Shown: positions 25,656-34,452 of the stretch, in pieces | How the letters are laid out: the number at the start of each line of letters is the position of its first letter | Position numbering within the stretch: position 1 is the first letter of the stretch | Assembly (NCBI RefSeq): GCF_001735715.1 | Contig: NZ_CP017259.1 | Coordinates: 679,501-743,500, forward strand | Source: Formosa sp. Hel3_A1_48 | Lineage (GTDB): Bacteria > Bacteroidota > Bacteroidia > Flavobacteriales > Flavobacteriaceae | DNA: 64,000 nucleotides | Direction: 5' to 3' | The notes under the pieces: generated by a model | Told to the model about the DNA's origin: nothing | Database searches by the model: none | What the model saw: the letters and a program-made list of their open reading frames with translations, nothing else | Made by a program: the position numbers and the translations under genes

Positions 25656-26945
25656 AGTACATCCAAAAAGATACACTTGATTGCATTTGAACCACATCTT
25701 GAATTTGCGTTAAACTTAGACCGGAACGATCCACTCGCTAAGTACAGAACTGCATTCCACATCCCAAAAGATGAGCAAGGCAACGACTGGTTGTATTTTA
25801 CAGGGAATTCTCTGGGACTTCAACCCAAGACCACCAAATCGGCCATTGAGCAAGAGCTGAATGATTGGGCCAATTTGGGTGTCGAAGGCCATTTTGAAGC
25901 CAAAAATCCATGGATGCCCTACCACGAATTTCTCACCGAAAGTATGGCCAAAATCATGGGCGCAAAACCCATTGAAATTGTGGTCATGAATACCCTCACT
26001 ACAAACCTCCATCTTTTGATGGTTTCTTTCTATAATCCTACAAAAAAAAGACATAAAATTCTTATAGAAAGTGATGCTTTCCCATCGGATCGCTATGCGG
26101 TACAAACACAATTGGAATTTCATGGATATGATACCAATGAATGCCTAATAGAGTGGACACCTCGCACAGATGAAAAATTATTACGCACAGAAGATCTCGA
26201 ACAAATTCTTGAAACTCAAGGCGAAGAAATTGCACTTTTGCTTATTGGCGGAGTAAATTATTACACAGGGCAATATTTGGATTTAAAAAAAATTGCAGCT
26301 CTCGGTCATGCCAAAGGATGTAAAGTAGGTATTGATTTGGCGCATGGTGCCGGTAATATCCAACCCGAATTGCATGATTCTGGTATCGATTTTGCGGCTT
26401 GGTGCACCTACAAATATTTAAATGCTGGTCCGGGTAGTCTGGGTGGTGTATTTGTTCATGAACGCTATGCCCACGACAAGACTTTAAAACGTTTTGCAGG
26501 GTGGTGGAGTCAAAATAAAGCCACGCGCTTCAATATGCGTCAGCCACTCGATATTACCCCTGGTGCAGAAGGATGGCAACTTAGCAATCCACCCATTTTA
26601 TCGATGGCCGCCATCAAAGCTGCCTTGGATTTATTCAATGAAGTGGGGATGAACAAATTGAGGGAAAAATCAATCAAACTTACGGGTTATTTGGAATTCC
26701 TTATCAAAGGATTGAATCATGCACAAATAGAAATCATAACGCCTAGCGACTCCAACCAACGTGGGTGTCAATTGTCGATTCAAGTGAAAAATGCTAATAA
26801 AGATTTACACAAAAAACTAACTGAACAGCACGTCATTACCGATTGGAGAGAACCAGATGTGATCCGCTGCGCACCAGTCCCATTTTACAACTCTTTTGAA
26901 GATGTGTTTCGGATGGTAAAAATTTTAAAAACTCTTTTGCCATGA
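25653..26945 (+). CDS. kynU: kynureninase
   Basis: KynU is a PLP enzyme that splits kynurenine or 3-hydroxykynurenine into alanine plus anthranilate or 3-hydroxyanthranilate. The 430-residue protein has the YFTGNSLGLQPK start block, the GVNYYTGQYLDLK segment, IDLAHGAGN with the pyridine-binding Asp, and the Schiff-base lysine in CTYKYLNAGPGS (about residue 253). The first start after an in-frame stop is TTG 25653; TTG 25677 is an equally plausible alternative because a -7 box overlaps the first. Followed by kmo with a 4-base overlap, it most likely works on 3-hydroxykynurenine here. Confidence 0.95.
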   Translation: MSTSKKIHLIAFEPHLEFALNLDRNDPLAKYRTAFHIPKDEQGNDWLYFTGNSLGLQPKTTKSAIEQELNDWANLGVEGHFEAKNPWMPYHEFLTESMAKIMGAKPIEIVVMNTLTTNLHLLMVSFYNPTKKRHKILIESDAFPSDRYAVQTQLEFHGYDTNECLIEWTPRTDEKLLRTEDLEQILETQGEEIALLLIGGVNYYTGQYLDLKKIAALGHAKGCKVGIDLAHGAGNIQPELHDSGIDFAAWCTYKYLNAGPGSLGGVFVHERYAHDKTLKRFAGWWSQNKATRFNMRQPLDITPGAEGWQLSNPPILSMAAIKAALDLFNEVGMNKLREKSIKLTGYLEFLIKGLNHAQIEIITPSDSNQRGCQLSIQVKNANKDLHKKLTEQHVITDWREPDVIRCAPVPFYNSFEDVFRMVKILKTLLP

Positions 26946-28345
26946 ACAACAAAGAAAATATACTCATCATAGGAGCTGGTCTTTGCGGTTCGCTTTTGGC
27001 CTTACGACTGGGGCAACGGGGCTACAATGTCCGTGTGATGGAATTGCGCCCAGACCTTCGAAAAGTAGACCTCAGCGCTGGACGTTCGATAAATTTAGCA
27101 TTTTCAAATCGTGGGCTAAAAGCCATAAAAATGGTGGGGTTGGAAGACAAAGTGAATAAACTCTGTATACCCATGCACGGCCGTATGCTACACGATAAAA
27201 AAGGTAGTACAAAACTTTCTCATTACAGTGGTCGAAAAGATGAATATATCAATTCAATTTCTAGAGAATTACTCACCGCTTTACTTATTGATGAAGCAGA
27301 AGCATTGGATAATGTCAGCATTGAATTTGATGTCAAATGCAATGAAGTTAATTTTGAGCAAAATGTAGCTAATTTCACAAACACAATCAACAAGAGGACC
27401 TTTGAGTGTAGCGCTGACCTCATATTTGGAACAGATGGTGCAGGTTCAGCGCTTAGAAAAAGTTACTTCTCAGAACGTAAATTTTTATTCAGCTTTTCTC
27501 AAAATTATCTCACCCACGGATATAAAGAACTGACAATACCATCAACTAAAGATGGCGGATTCAAAACGTTTGAAAATGCACTTCACATTTGGCCAAGAGG
27601 TGAATTTATGATCATTGCTCTACCAAATTTAGATGGGAGTTTTACAGTCACTTTATTTTTGGCTTACGATACGGGAACTTATAATTTCAATAATTTAACG
27701 ACTAAAGAAAAAGTTGTTGAGTTTTTTAATAAAGAATTTCCTGATGCCGTAGAACTAATGCCCAATTTGGCTACAGAATTTTTTGAGAACCCAACAGCGC
27801 CGCTAGGAACAATCAAATGTTACCCATGGCAATACAAAGGAAAAAATATGCTGTTAGGTGATGCCGCACACGCCATTGTGCCCTTTTATGGCCAAGGCAT
27901 GAACGCGTCTTTTGAAGATGTTGTAGAGTTTGATGCATTTTTGGACGCACACACTGGAGATTGGGAAAAAACCTTCAATGCATTTCAACAAAAAAGAAAA
28001 ACCGATACAGATGGTATAGCCGATTTGGCTATTGATAATTTTCACGAAATGAAAGACCATGTAGCCAATCCTCTTTTTCAGAAAAAACGAGCATTAGAAA
28101 TGGCTTTAGAAACAGAATTACCAAATGATTATTTTTCAAAATATTCGTTAGTAACATTTTGCGAACACATTGGTTATCATGAAGCTATGACTCGTGGCCG
28201 TGCACAAGATAAAGCCATTTTAAACATGTTAGATGACAAAGAAATTGATCAAAACATCCCAATTGATGAACTTCATAAGAAAATAAAAAAAGAAACCAAT
28301 TCCATTTTGGAAGACGATAAAGTTGCAAAAACTTTACACCATTAA
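26942..28345 (+). CDS. kmo: kynurenine 3-monooxygenase
   Basis: Kmo uses FAD, NADPH and O2 to hydroxylate kynurenine to 3-hydroxykynurenine. The 467-residue flavoprotein has the N-terminal dinucleotide fold GAGLCG (11-16) followed by a Glu about 20 residues on, the [17 protein letters not shown] segment that lines the substrate pocket, and the second FAD motif [23 protein letters not shown] hydrophobic/amphipathic C-terminal part is present, as in other KMOs, though no clear membrane anchor. The ATG overlaps the kynU stop (ATGA), so the two are coupled. Substrate and order in the operon agree. Confidence 0.96.
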   Translation: MNNKENILIIGAGLCGSLLALRLGQRGYNVRVMELRPDLRKVDLSAGRSINLAFSNRGLKAIKMVGLEDKVNKLCIPMHGRMLHDKKGSTKLSHYSGRKDEYINSISRELLTALLIDEAEALDNVSIEFDVKCNEVNFEQNVANFTNTINKRTFECSADLIFGTDGAGSALRKSYFSERKFLFSFSQNYLTHGYKELTIPSTKDGGFKTFENALHIWPRGEFMIIALPNLDGSFTVTLFLAYDTGTYNFNNLTTKEKVVEFFNKEFPDAVELMPNLATEFFENPTAPLGTIKCYPWQYKGKNMLLGDAAHAIVPFYGQGMNASFEDVVEFDAFLDAHTGDWEKTFNAFQQKRKTDTDGIADLAIDNFHEMKDHVANPLFQKKRALEMALETELPNDYFSKYSLVTFCEHIGYHEAMTRGRAQDKAILNMLDDKEIDQNIPIDELHKKIKKETNSILEDDKVAKTLHH

Positions 28346-28359
28346 ATACAACTTTGATT

Positions 28360-28764
28360 ATGAGTAAAACAGTCACACCAAGAGGCGCATACCCACACAC
28401 AAAACGTGTAGGTGATTTTATTTTTGTTTCGGGAACAAGTTCAAGACGAGCAGACAACTCGATTGCAGGAGTAGAAATCATAGACGCCATGGGAACCAAA
28501 AAATTAGATGCTAAAGTACAAACACAAGAAGTGCTTCAAAACATAGATAAAAATTTAGCAAAGGAAGGCGCTTCATTGGCCGATGTGGTTGATGTCACCT
28601 CATTTTTGGTCAATATGAATGATTTTGCAGATTACAACAAAGCCTATGCAGAATTTTTTAATCCTGAAAATGGCCCTACACGTACTACGGTAGCGGTACA
28701 CCAACTTCCCCACCCCGATTTGGTGGTAGAGATAAAAGTAGTAGCGTATAAAAAACAAGAATAA
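28360..28764 (+). CDS. RidA-family protein, probable 2-aminomuconate deaminase
   Basis: A 134-residue YjgF/YER057c/UK114 (RidA) family protein. In bacterial 3-hydroxyanthranilate and nitrobenzoate pathways, a RidA-type enzyme (NbaF/AmnD-like) deaminates 2-aminomuconate to 4-oxalocrotonate. Seen: [10 protein letters not shown], the [15 protein letters not shown] segment, and [27 protein letters not shown] ending with the conserved Arg and Glu. General enamine/imine deaminase activity is the alternative. ATG 28360 is chosen over an upstream TTG. The gene sits between kmo and the semialdehyde dehydrogenase, one base overlapping the latter, which supports the pathway role. Confidence 0.85.
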   Translation: MSKTVTPRGAYPHTKRVGDFIFVSGTSSRRADNSIAGVEIIDAMGTKKLDAKVQTQEVLQNIDKNLAKEGASLADVVDVTSFLVNMNDFADYNKAYAEFFNPENGPTRTTVAVHQLPHPDLVVEIKVVAYKKQE

Positions 28765-30206
28765 TGACCATAAAAAATTACATCAATGGAGCTTATTGCA
28801 TGCCGTCAAGTCAAGATTGGCTCGATGTAATTAACCCCAGTGTAGGTGAAATTTATGGTAAACTTCCAAACTCTAACCGTGAAGATGTTCAACTTGCATA
28901 TGAAGCGGCCAAAAAAGCATTTCCAGAGTGGTCCAAAACAAGTGTGGAAAAACGAAGTGCGATTTTAGCCAAAATTGCAGATTTAATTGAAGACAATTTA
29001 GAGGTTCTTGCCAAAGCTGAAAGCATGGATAATGGTAAGCCACTTTCGCTAGCTAAAGCTGTAGATATTCCCAGAGCTGCAACTAATTTTAGATTTTTTA
29101 GTCAAGCAATTACTCAATTTTATAGTGAAAGCCATGAACAAATTGCAGCAAAATCAATCAATTTCACGCTTAGGCAACCAATTGGGGTTGTGGGTTGTAT
29201 ATCCCCTTGGAATTTACCTCTCTATTTATTCACTTGGAAAATAGCACCTGCCTTGGCTGCTGGAAATTGTGTACTAGCCAAACCTAGTGAAGTTACACCC
29301 TACACAGCATTTTTATTAGCAGAACTCTGTAGTAAAGCTGGACTCCCAAAGGGTGTACTAAACATCGTAAATGGACTAGGTTCAAGTACCGGACAAGCAA
29401 TTGTGGAACATCCCAATATCAAAGCTATTTCGTTTACGGGTGGAACCAAAACCGGAGCACATATAGCACGAACGGCCGCACCATTATTTAAAAAATTATC
29501 TTTAGAATTAGGGGGGAAAAACCCTAACATTATTTTCGCTGATTGTGACTACGATAAGATGCTCACCACAACTGTAAAATCAGCTTTTGCCAACCAAGGA
29601 CAAATCTGTCTCTGTGGAAGTCGAATATTTGTAGAAGCAAGTATGTATGAGCAATTCAAAACCGATTTCGTTAAAAAAGTTAAACAACTAAAAGTTGGCC
29701 TACCTTCCAAAAAAGATAGTGATTTAGGCGCTTTAGTTTCCGAAGATCATCTTGAAAAAGTATTGAGTTACGTTGAAAAAGCAAAACAGGAAAAAATGAA
29801 TATTTTGTGTGGAGGCGAAAAGCTTACTACAGAAAATGGCAAAAACGGTTATTATATGCAACCCACCATAATAGAGGTATCTTCCAACGATTGCATATTG
29901 AATCAAGAAGAAATTTTTGGTCCGATAGTTACACTAATGGCCTTTGAAAATGATAAAGAAGCATTGGCGCTAGCTAACACTACCTCTTATGGGCTATCGG
30001 CAACAGTATGGACCAATAATTTGAAGCGAAGCTTGCACTTTTCTGAGCATTTAGAAACTGGTATTGTTTGGGTCAATACATGGATGCAACGCGATTTGCG
30101 CACTCCATTTGGTGGTCAAAAAAATTCTGGTGTAGGTCGTGAAGGCGGTTTTGAGGTGTTGCGCTTTTTTACCGAAGCCAAAAATATATGTATTAACTAT
30201 GAATAA
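28764..30206 (+). CDS. 2-aminomuconate-6-semialdehyde dehydrogenase
   Basis: An NAD-dependent aldehyde dehydrogenase of 480 residues in the 2-hydroxymuconic/2-aminomuconic semialdehyde group. It oxidises 2-aminomuconate 6-semialdehyde to 2-aminomuconate, outpacing the spontaneous ring closure to picolinate. The oxyanion Asn lies in CISPWNLPLYLFTWKIAPA, a signature shared with ALDH8A1-type enzymes. The general base is E248 (LELGGKNPN) and the nucleophile C282 (GQICLCGS), with EEIFGPIV and the PFGGQKNSGVGREGG ending. Start overlaps the RidA stop by one base. The operon position makes the substrate assignment strong. Confidence 0.92.
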   Translation: MTIKNYINGAYCMPSSQDWLDVINPSVGEIYGKLPNSNREDVQLAYEAAKKAFPEWSKTSVEKRSAILAKIADLIEDNLEVLAKAESMDNGKPLSLAKAVDIPRAATNFRFFSQAITQFYSESHEQIAAKSINFTLRQPIGVVGCISPWNLPLYLFTWKIAPALAAGNCVLAKPSEVTPYTAFLLAELCSKAGLPKGVLNIVNGLGSSTGQAIVEHPNIKAISFTGGTKTGAHIARTAAPLFKKLSLELGGKNPNIIFADCDYDKMLTTTVKSAFANQGQICLCGSRIFVEASMYEQFKTDFVKKVKQLKVGLPSKKDSDLGALVSEDHLEKVLSYVEKAKQEKMNILCGGEKLTTENGKNGYYMQPTIIEVSSNDCILNQEEIFGPIVTLMAFENDKEALALANTTSYGLSATVWTNNLKRSLHFSEHLETGIVWVNTWMQRDLRTPFGGQKNSGVGREGGFEVLRFFTEAKNICINYE

Positions 30207-30212
30207 GGTTTT

Positions 30213-30995
30213 ATGGAATTAAATTTAAAAAATAAATCAGCACTTGTATGTGGAAGCACCCAAGGTATAGGACGAGCTGCGGCTATGGCCTTAGCGAGTG
30301 AAGGAACAAGAATTACACTTGTGGCTAGAAATGAAGAAAGACTTAAAAAAGTACTATCTGAGTTGCCAAAATCTGCTAAGCATGATTATATAGTAGCTGA
30401 TTTTTCGAACCCCCAACAACTTAAATCAAAGGTATTGGAATATTTAGCTTCAAATTCAGGATTCCACATCTTGATAAATAACACTGGAGGGCCGAGAAGT
30501 GGCGCTATCATAGAAGCTAATTTAGAGGAATTTGAATCGGCTTTTACTCAACACCTCAAATGCAATCACGTCTTGGCGCAACTGCTGGTGCCTTTTATGA
30601 AATCTGAGCAATACGGCCGTATCATCAATATAATTTCAACTTCTGTAAAAGAACCCATTGAAGGCCTTGGCGTGAGCAATACAATCAGAAATGCCGTTGG
30701 GAACTGGAGTAAAACTTTGTCTTTTGAATTGGGTGCATTTGGTATAACTGTGAATAATGTTTTGCCTGGATTTACGGAAACGGAACGTTTGAACGAAATT
30801 ATTAATATCAAGGCCAATAAAGCAGGGGTTTCATTTGAAGAAATGGAAGAAGTCATGAAAACATACACGCCAGCAAAACGCTTTGCAAAACCGGAAGAAA
30901 CAGCCAATACCGTAGTGTTTTTGGCTAGTGAGGCTGCAAGCTATGTTAATGGTGTTAATATTCCTGTTGATGGTGGACGAACAAAATCTTTGTAA
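30213..30995 (+). CDS. SDR-family protein with an atypical active site
   Basis: A 260-residue short-chain dehydrogenase/reductase-fold protein in the middle of the kynurenine operon. The NAD(P) motif is GSTQGIG (14-20) and the NNTGG strand end is present (89-93). The serine region is ISTSV (141-145), but where YxxxK should be, the sequence reads SNTIR (155-159), so the catalytic Tyr and Lys are both missing. It belongs to the divergent FabG-like SDR group with SNxxR. It may bind nucleotide without classical catalysis or use another mechanism. No step of the known pathway needs it, so its role is open. Confidence 0.88.
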   Translation: MELNLKNKSALVCGSTQGIGRAAAMALASEGTRITLVARNEERLKKVLSELPKSAKHDYIVADFSNPQQLKSKVLEYLASNSGFHILINNTGGPRSGAIIEANLEEFESAFTQHLKCNHVLAQLLVPFMKSEQYGRIINIISTSVKEPIEGLGVSNTIRNAVGNWSKTLSFELGAFGITVNNVLPGFTETERLNEIINIKANKAGVSFEEMEEVMKTYTPAKRFAKPEETANTVVFLASEAASYVNGVNIPVDGGRTKSL

Positions 30996-31023
30996 CTTTA
31001 GAAAAATAAAACACCACATAATA

Positions 31024-31548
31024 ATGAGTAAAATTGTATCACCACTTAATTTTAAAGCTTGGATTGAAGAAAACCGAGCTCTACTAGAACCACCTGTCGG
31101 CAATAAATGTATCTGGAAAGATGGCGAATTTATTGTCATGGTTGTTGGAGGTCCAAACAACAGAAAAGATTATCATTACAACGAAACACCTGAGTTTTTC
31201 TATCAAGTTGAAGGCGACATAATTTTAAAAATAATAGATAAAGGTATAGCTAAAGATGTACATATTAAGGAAGGGGATATTTATTTGTTACCTGCAAAAG
31301 TTCCGCACTCTCCACAACGCGGAGCCAATACTGTTGGTCTTGTGATTGAATACCCCAGAGCCAAAGACATGGAAGACGCTTTGGAATGGTACTGCACGTC
31401 TTGTCATCATCAATTGTATAGAGAACCTTTTACACTAAAAAATATTGAAACTGATATGCCAGCTATTTTTAAGCGGTTTTATTCGGATGAAGAAAAATGT
31501 ACTTGTGAAAAGTGCGGTACAAAAATGGAAGCACCAAATAACGTATAA
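31024..31548 (+). CDS. 3-hydroxyanthranilate 3,4-dioxygenase
   Basis: HAAO opens the ring of 3-hydroxyanthranilate with O2, giving 2-amino-3-carboxymuconate 6-semialdehyde (ACMS). The 174-residue cupin has iron ligands H51, E57 and H95 and substrate arginines R47 and R99, at the same numbers as the Cupriavidus metallidurans enzyme. A second rubredoxin-like iron site is formed by C124, C127, C161 and C164, the bacterial type. The ATG at 31024 follows the SDR stop by 28 bases; an earlier in-frame start would overlap the SDR gene and is not needed. Symbol nbaC/haao is used for this enzyme in other organisms. Confidence 0.97.
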   Translation: MSKIVSPLNFKAWIEENRALLEPPVGNKCIWKDGEFIVMVVGGPNNRKDYHYNETPEFFYQVEGDIILKIIDKGIAKDVHIKEGDIYLLPAKVPHSPQRGANTVGLVIEYPRAKDMEDALEWYCTSCHHQLYREPFTLKNIETDMPAIFKRFYSDEEKCTCEKCGTKMEAPNNV

Positions 31549-31557
31549 ACTATAAAC

Positions 31558-32640
31558 ATGAAACGAAAACTGCGCATCAACGGCCATTCACATCTTCTTC
31601 CTTATCCGGAAGAAATCCCTCAGTTTATGAAAGACAAGGAGATATTTTGGGTAGATGATGAACGTAGATATATGCTTCAAAAAGGATGGAGCCGACCTGT
31701 AACACATTCTAGTTTTTTTCTTGACGAAAAACTAGAATGGATGGAAGACAATAAAATTGATCATGCCGTAGTGTTGAATCTTTCTCAGTTGTATGGCAAT
31801 GGTTTGCGTCTTGAAATGATGAAAAAAGCCTTGCGGTTTCAAAATGATTTTAATGCGAAAATTCAACAAAATCACGCCTCAAAATTCACTTGTGGCTTTG
31901 TTATTCACCCTGGATTTATTCAAGGTGCGCTATGGGAAATCGAACGCTGTGTTGAAGAGCTGGGCCTTAATGTTTTGTGTTTACCCACTCACTTCATGGA
32001 TAGTATTGGGCAATGGCGAAGTGTTTTTGATCGAGAAAACGATGCTATTTTTGAATTGGCAAATAAATACAATTTAGCCATTGAAATTCATCCCTATGAC
32101 GGAGACAAAATGATCAAACTCGAAAATACCTCCTGGCGGTTTCATTTGATTTGGATGTTGGCACAATGTGGAGATGCCTATCATTTCTACACCCTCAATG
32201 GTATGCAAGAACGCTTTCCAAACATAAGAACATGTTTTGCTCACGGTGGTCAAATGGCGCAAATGAATCTTGGGAGACGTATTCAAGGGTTTGATGGACG
32301 CCCTGACTTGTTTGACGGAAAGACGCATCCTCGTAAAGCTGTTGGTCATCCAAATATATATTTTGACACCCTTGTACACGATACCGATTCTTTTAATTTG
32401 ATGTTGAAACGACAGGGCAGCAATCAAATTATTATGGGACTGGATGATCCATATCCACTTGGCGAAATGGAAAGCGAGGCACAGTCATCGTACCCAGGAA
32501 AACTATTAGATTTAGCCAAAGAACGCGATATTATTGATCAAAATCAATATGACGATATATGGGAGGATAATGTATTGCGCTGGCTATTTGGAAATGACCA
32601 AAAGAAAATAAACGATTTAACACAAAAAATTTTAGGCTAA
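31558..32640 (+). CDS. 2-amino-3-carboxymuconate-6-semialdehyde decarboxylase
   Basis: ACMSD decarboxylates ACMS to 2-aminomuconate 6-semialdehyde, drawing flux away from quinolinate and NAD synthesis. The 360-residue protein is an amidohydrolase-fold, zinc-dependent, non-oxidative decarboxylase. Metal ligands visible are H10 and H12 (NGHSH), H178 (EIHPYDG) and D296 (MGLDDPYP); the catalytic base is H229 (CFAHGGQMA). Nearby arginines (NLGRR, about 239-241) fit substrate carboxylate binding. It overlaps the following methyltransferase by one base. The symbol in other systems is acmsd/nbaD. Confidence 0.96.
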   Translation: MKRKLRINGHSHLLPYPEEIPQFMKDKEIFWVDDERRYMLQKGWSRPVTHSSFFLDEKLEWMEDNKIDHAVVLNLSQLYGNGLRLEMMKKALRFQNDFNAKIQQNHASKFTCGFVIHPGFIQGALWEIERCVEELGLNVLCLPTHFMDSIGQWRSVFDRENDAIFELANKYNLAIEIHPYDGDKMIKLENTSWRFHLIWMLAQCGDAYHFYTLNGMQERFPNIRTCFAHGGQMAQMNLGRRIQGFDGRPDLFDGKTHPRKAVGHPNIYFDTLVHDTDSFNLMLKRQGSNQIIMGLDDPYPLGEMESEAQSSYPGKLLDLAKERDIIDQNQYDDIWEDNVLRWLFGNDQKKINDLTQKILG

Positions 32641-33281
32641 TGCACTTCATTCCCGAAGCGCTGGACCAGTATGTTGTTCAGCATTCTGAAGACGAACCAA
32701 AACTTCTTCAAGCACTCACTAGAGAAACCTATCAAAAGATCTTGCAACCACGTATGCTCAGCGGGCATTATCAAGGACGTGTATTAAGTACGCTTTCTAA
32801 GTTAATCAAACCCAAAACAATTTTAGAATTAGGAACGTTTACCGGATATTCTGCATTGTGTCTGGCTGAAGGATTGCAGAAAAATGGAGTATTGCATACA
32901 ATTGATGTCAATGAAGAATTAGTAAACTTCCAAAGAAAATATTTTGATTTGTCTAAATATGGAAGTCAAATCCATCAACACCTAGGCCCTGCTTTAGAAA
33001 TAATTCCAAATTTAAACACTAAGTTTGATTTGGTCTTTTTAGATGCGGATAAACCAAATTACATCAACTATTTTCATGAAATCATAGAAAAATTAAATCC
33101 AGGAGGAGTGCTCCTTTCGGACAATGTGCTGTGGAGTGGAAAAGTTATCGAGCCTTTAAATGAAAATGATCAGTCTACAAAAATTGTTCTCGAATACAAC
33201 CAGCTTCTTAAGGACGATGATCGCTTAGAAACAGTACTGCTGCCTATCCGCGATGGGCTCACTGTGAGCATAAAAAAATAA
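32640..33281 (+). CDS. class I SAM-dependent O-methyltransferase (caffeoyl-CoA/catechol type)
   Basis: A 213-residue methyltransferase of the cation-dependent OMT family that methylates catechol-like hydroxyls. Motif I is ILELGTFTGYSALCLAEG (about 61-78), followed by the IDVNEE acidic residue and a metal-binding DADK motif (DLVFLDADKPNY, about 130-141) with a second Asp-Asn pair in LLSDNVLWSGKV. It starts on the last base of the ACMSD stop, so it belongs to the transcript. No methylation step is known in this catabolic route; possible substrates are 3-hydroxyanthranilate or 3-hydroxykynurenine, or the gene is a bystander common to this position in Flavobacteriaceae. Confidence 0.92.
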   Translation: MHFIPEALDQYVVQHSEDEPKLLQALTRETYQKILQPRMLSGHYQGRVLSTLSKLIKPKTILELGTFTGYSALCLAEGLQKNGVLHTIDVNEELVNFQRKYFDLSKYGSQIHQHLGPALEIIPNLNTKFDLVFLDADKPNYINYFHEIIEKLNPGGVLLSDNVLWSGKVIEPLNENDQSTKIVLEYNQLLKDDDRLETVLLPIRDGLTVSIKK

Positions 33282-33282
33282 A

Positions 33283-33567
33283 TTATAACTTTCGACGGAC
33301 AGAGCCTGTCAAGTCTTCAATCTCGTCTTTTACCTTATTGATTTCGTCATTGACTTCTTTAGTAAGGCTGGCATCCAAGCCTTGCTTTTCAGCACTGCGT
33401 TGTATTTCACCCTTAATGTCGTTAGTAGCGTTTTTTAACGTACGCATCCCCTTACCCATACCCTTTGCTACATCGGGAATTTTATCAGCACCAAAAACCA
33501 TAATCACTATAAAAAGGATGAAAACAATTTCGGTACTGCTTATAAAAAGTGGTAAAGAATAAATCAT
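33283..33567 (-). CDS. tatA: Sec-independent translocase TatA/TatE-type subunit
   Basis: A 94-residue TatA-family protein of the twin-arginine export system. The N-terminal membrane helix (about 9-27, STEIVFILFIVIMVFGADKIPDV) carries the FGxxKxP hinge motif, followed by an amphipathic helix KGMGKGMRTLKNA and a charged tail. Only one Tat component is in the window. The -7 box ends 4 bases before the ATG. It converges with the OMT gene, the stops being one base apart. Confidence 0.93.
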   Translation of the reverse strand: MIYSLPLFISSTEIVFILFIVIMVFGADKIPDVAKGMGKGMRTLKNATNDIKGEIQRSAEKQGLDASLTKEVNDEINKVKDEIEDLTGSVRRKL

Positions 33568-33571
33568 ACGA

Positions 33572-33579
33572 CAAATATA
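33572..33579 (-). promoter_or_regulatory. -7 box (TATATTTG) before tatA
   Basis: Minus-strand TATATTTG matches TAnnTTTG and ends 4 bases before the tatA ATG, the same spacing as at coaD and pyrE. Confidence 0.5.
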
Positions 33580-33591
33580 TAAAGTATTCCT

Positions 33592-34386
33592 CTAATTATC
33601 AGCTAAATTATTGGCCTTAAATTCGATTAACTTTTCTTGTAAATACTGAAGAATTTCTACATCACTTCTGTTAGTACAACGCAATTGGAAGTTCTCGTCA
33701 TCTGAGCAAAAGAAATAAAATTCTGCGTGTAATTCTTCTGCTAGATCTTCTTGTTTAAAAAGTTTGGGGCCCACAACTTCTTTTATGTAGGTCAAAATAT
33801 TCTTTTCCTTTTCGAACTTTGCAACGCGTTTGAGTTTTTTGGTACGCCCAGTGACTTTGTTCAAAAATTTATTAAAATTAAACATGACAAATGGAAAGCC
33901 CAAATACACCATTTTACCGTTATCAGCTTCATAAACACGGCTTTCTGCTTGTGTTTTTCTAACACCTGTATAACCTGGGATTCCCAAATCATAGAAATCC
34001 AAAGGGCGTTCTGCGTCAGAGTTCCCTATATCAGAGTTTAAATCACCTGTAAGAATTTTTCCAATGGTAACCTCATCGAGCTCCGTTACAGAATCATCTA
34101 AATAAACTTTTATAAAATTTTGATCGATCATTGATGCACTTACGACTATGAATTTTGGGGTATATTGTATGGACGAAAAATACAATGAATCTGAAGCTTT
34201 AGCCTCAATGACAAACTCCCCTTTCGTATTGGTTGTGGCATAACGATAGGCCGATTTGTTAATTACATGAATCCCTTCAACGTTACCGTCAGCAACAACA
34301 ATGCCTGATAAATCATGCGTTTGCCCCCAATTTAGAATTGAAAAAAATAAAAATGATATTATAATTACTATGCGGTAAAATGTCAA
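33592..34386 (-). CDS. exported carboxypeptidase-regulatory-like domain protein
   Basis: An exported protein of about 264 residues. After a signal peptide (LTFYRIVIIISFLFFSILNWGQ) comes a carboxypeptidase D regulatory-like beta-sandwich (LSGIVVADGNVEGIHVINK, then a TNTKGEFVIEA strand). A C-terminal region of unknown fold with many Lys and Phe follows. Such proteins are common in flavobacteria and usually periplasmic; function unknown. The start is not certain: the frame is open up to an ATG at 34491, but that lies inside pepE on the other strand. I prefer TTG at 34386, which begins the signal peptide directly. Confidence 0.7.
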   Translation of the reverse strand: MTFYRIVIIISFLFFSILNWGQTHDLSGIVVADGNVEGIHVINKSAYRYATTNTKGEFVIEAKASDSLYFSSIQYTPKFIVVSASMIDQNFIKVYLDDSVTELDEVTIGKILTGDLNSDIGNSDAERPLDFYDLGIPGYTGVRKTQAESRVYEADNGKMVYLGFPFVMFNFNKFLNKVTGRTKKLKRVAKFEKEKNILTYIKEVVGPKLFKQEDLAEELHAEFYFFCSDDENFQLRCTNRSDVEILQYLQEKLIEFKANNLADN

Positions 34387-34452
34387 ACCAATTCTTATTA
34401 TTTTGTATAAATTTACAAAAGATAAAAATGTTGAGCCAATAAAATCATTTAA

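Noticed and set aside
30928-31023. Upstream in-frame start for the 3-hydroxyanthranilate dioxygenase gene
   Set aside because: It lies within the SDR gene; from ATG 31024 the iron and substrate residues fall on the known family numbers.
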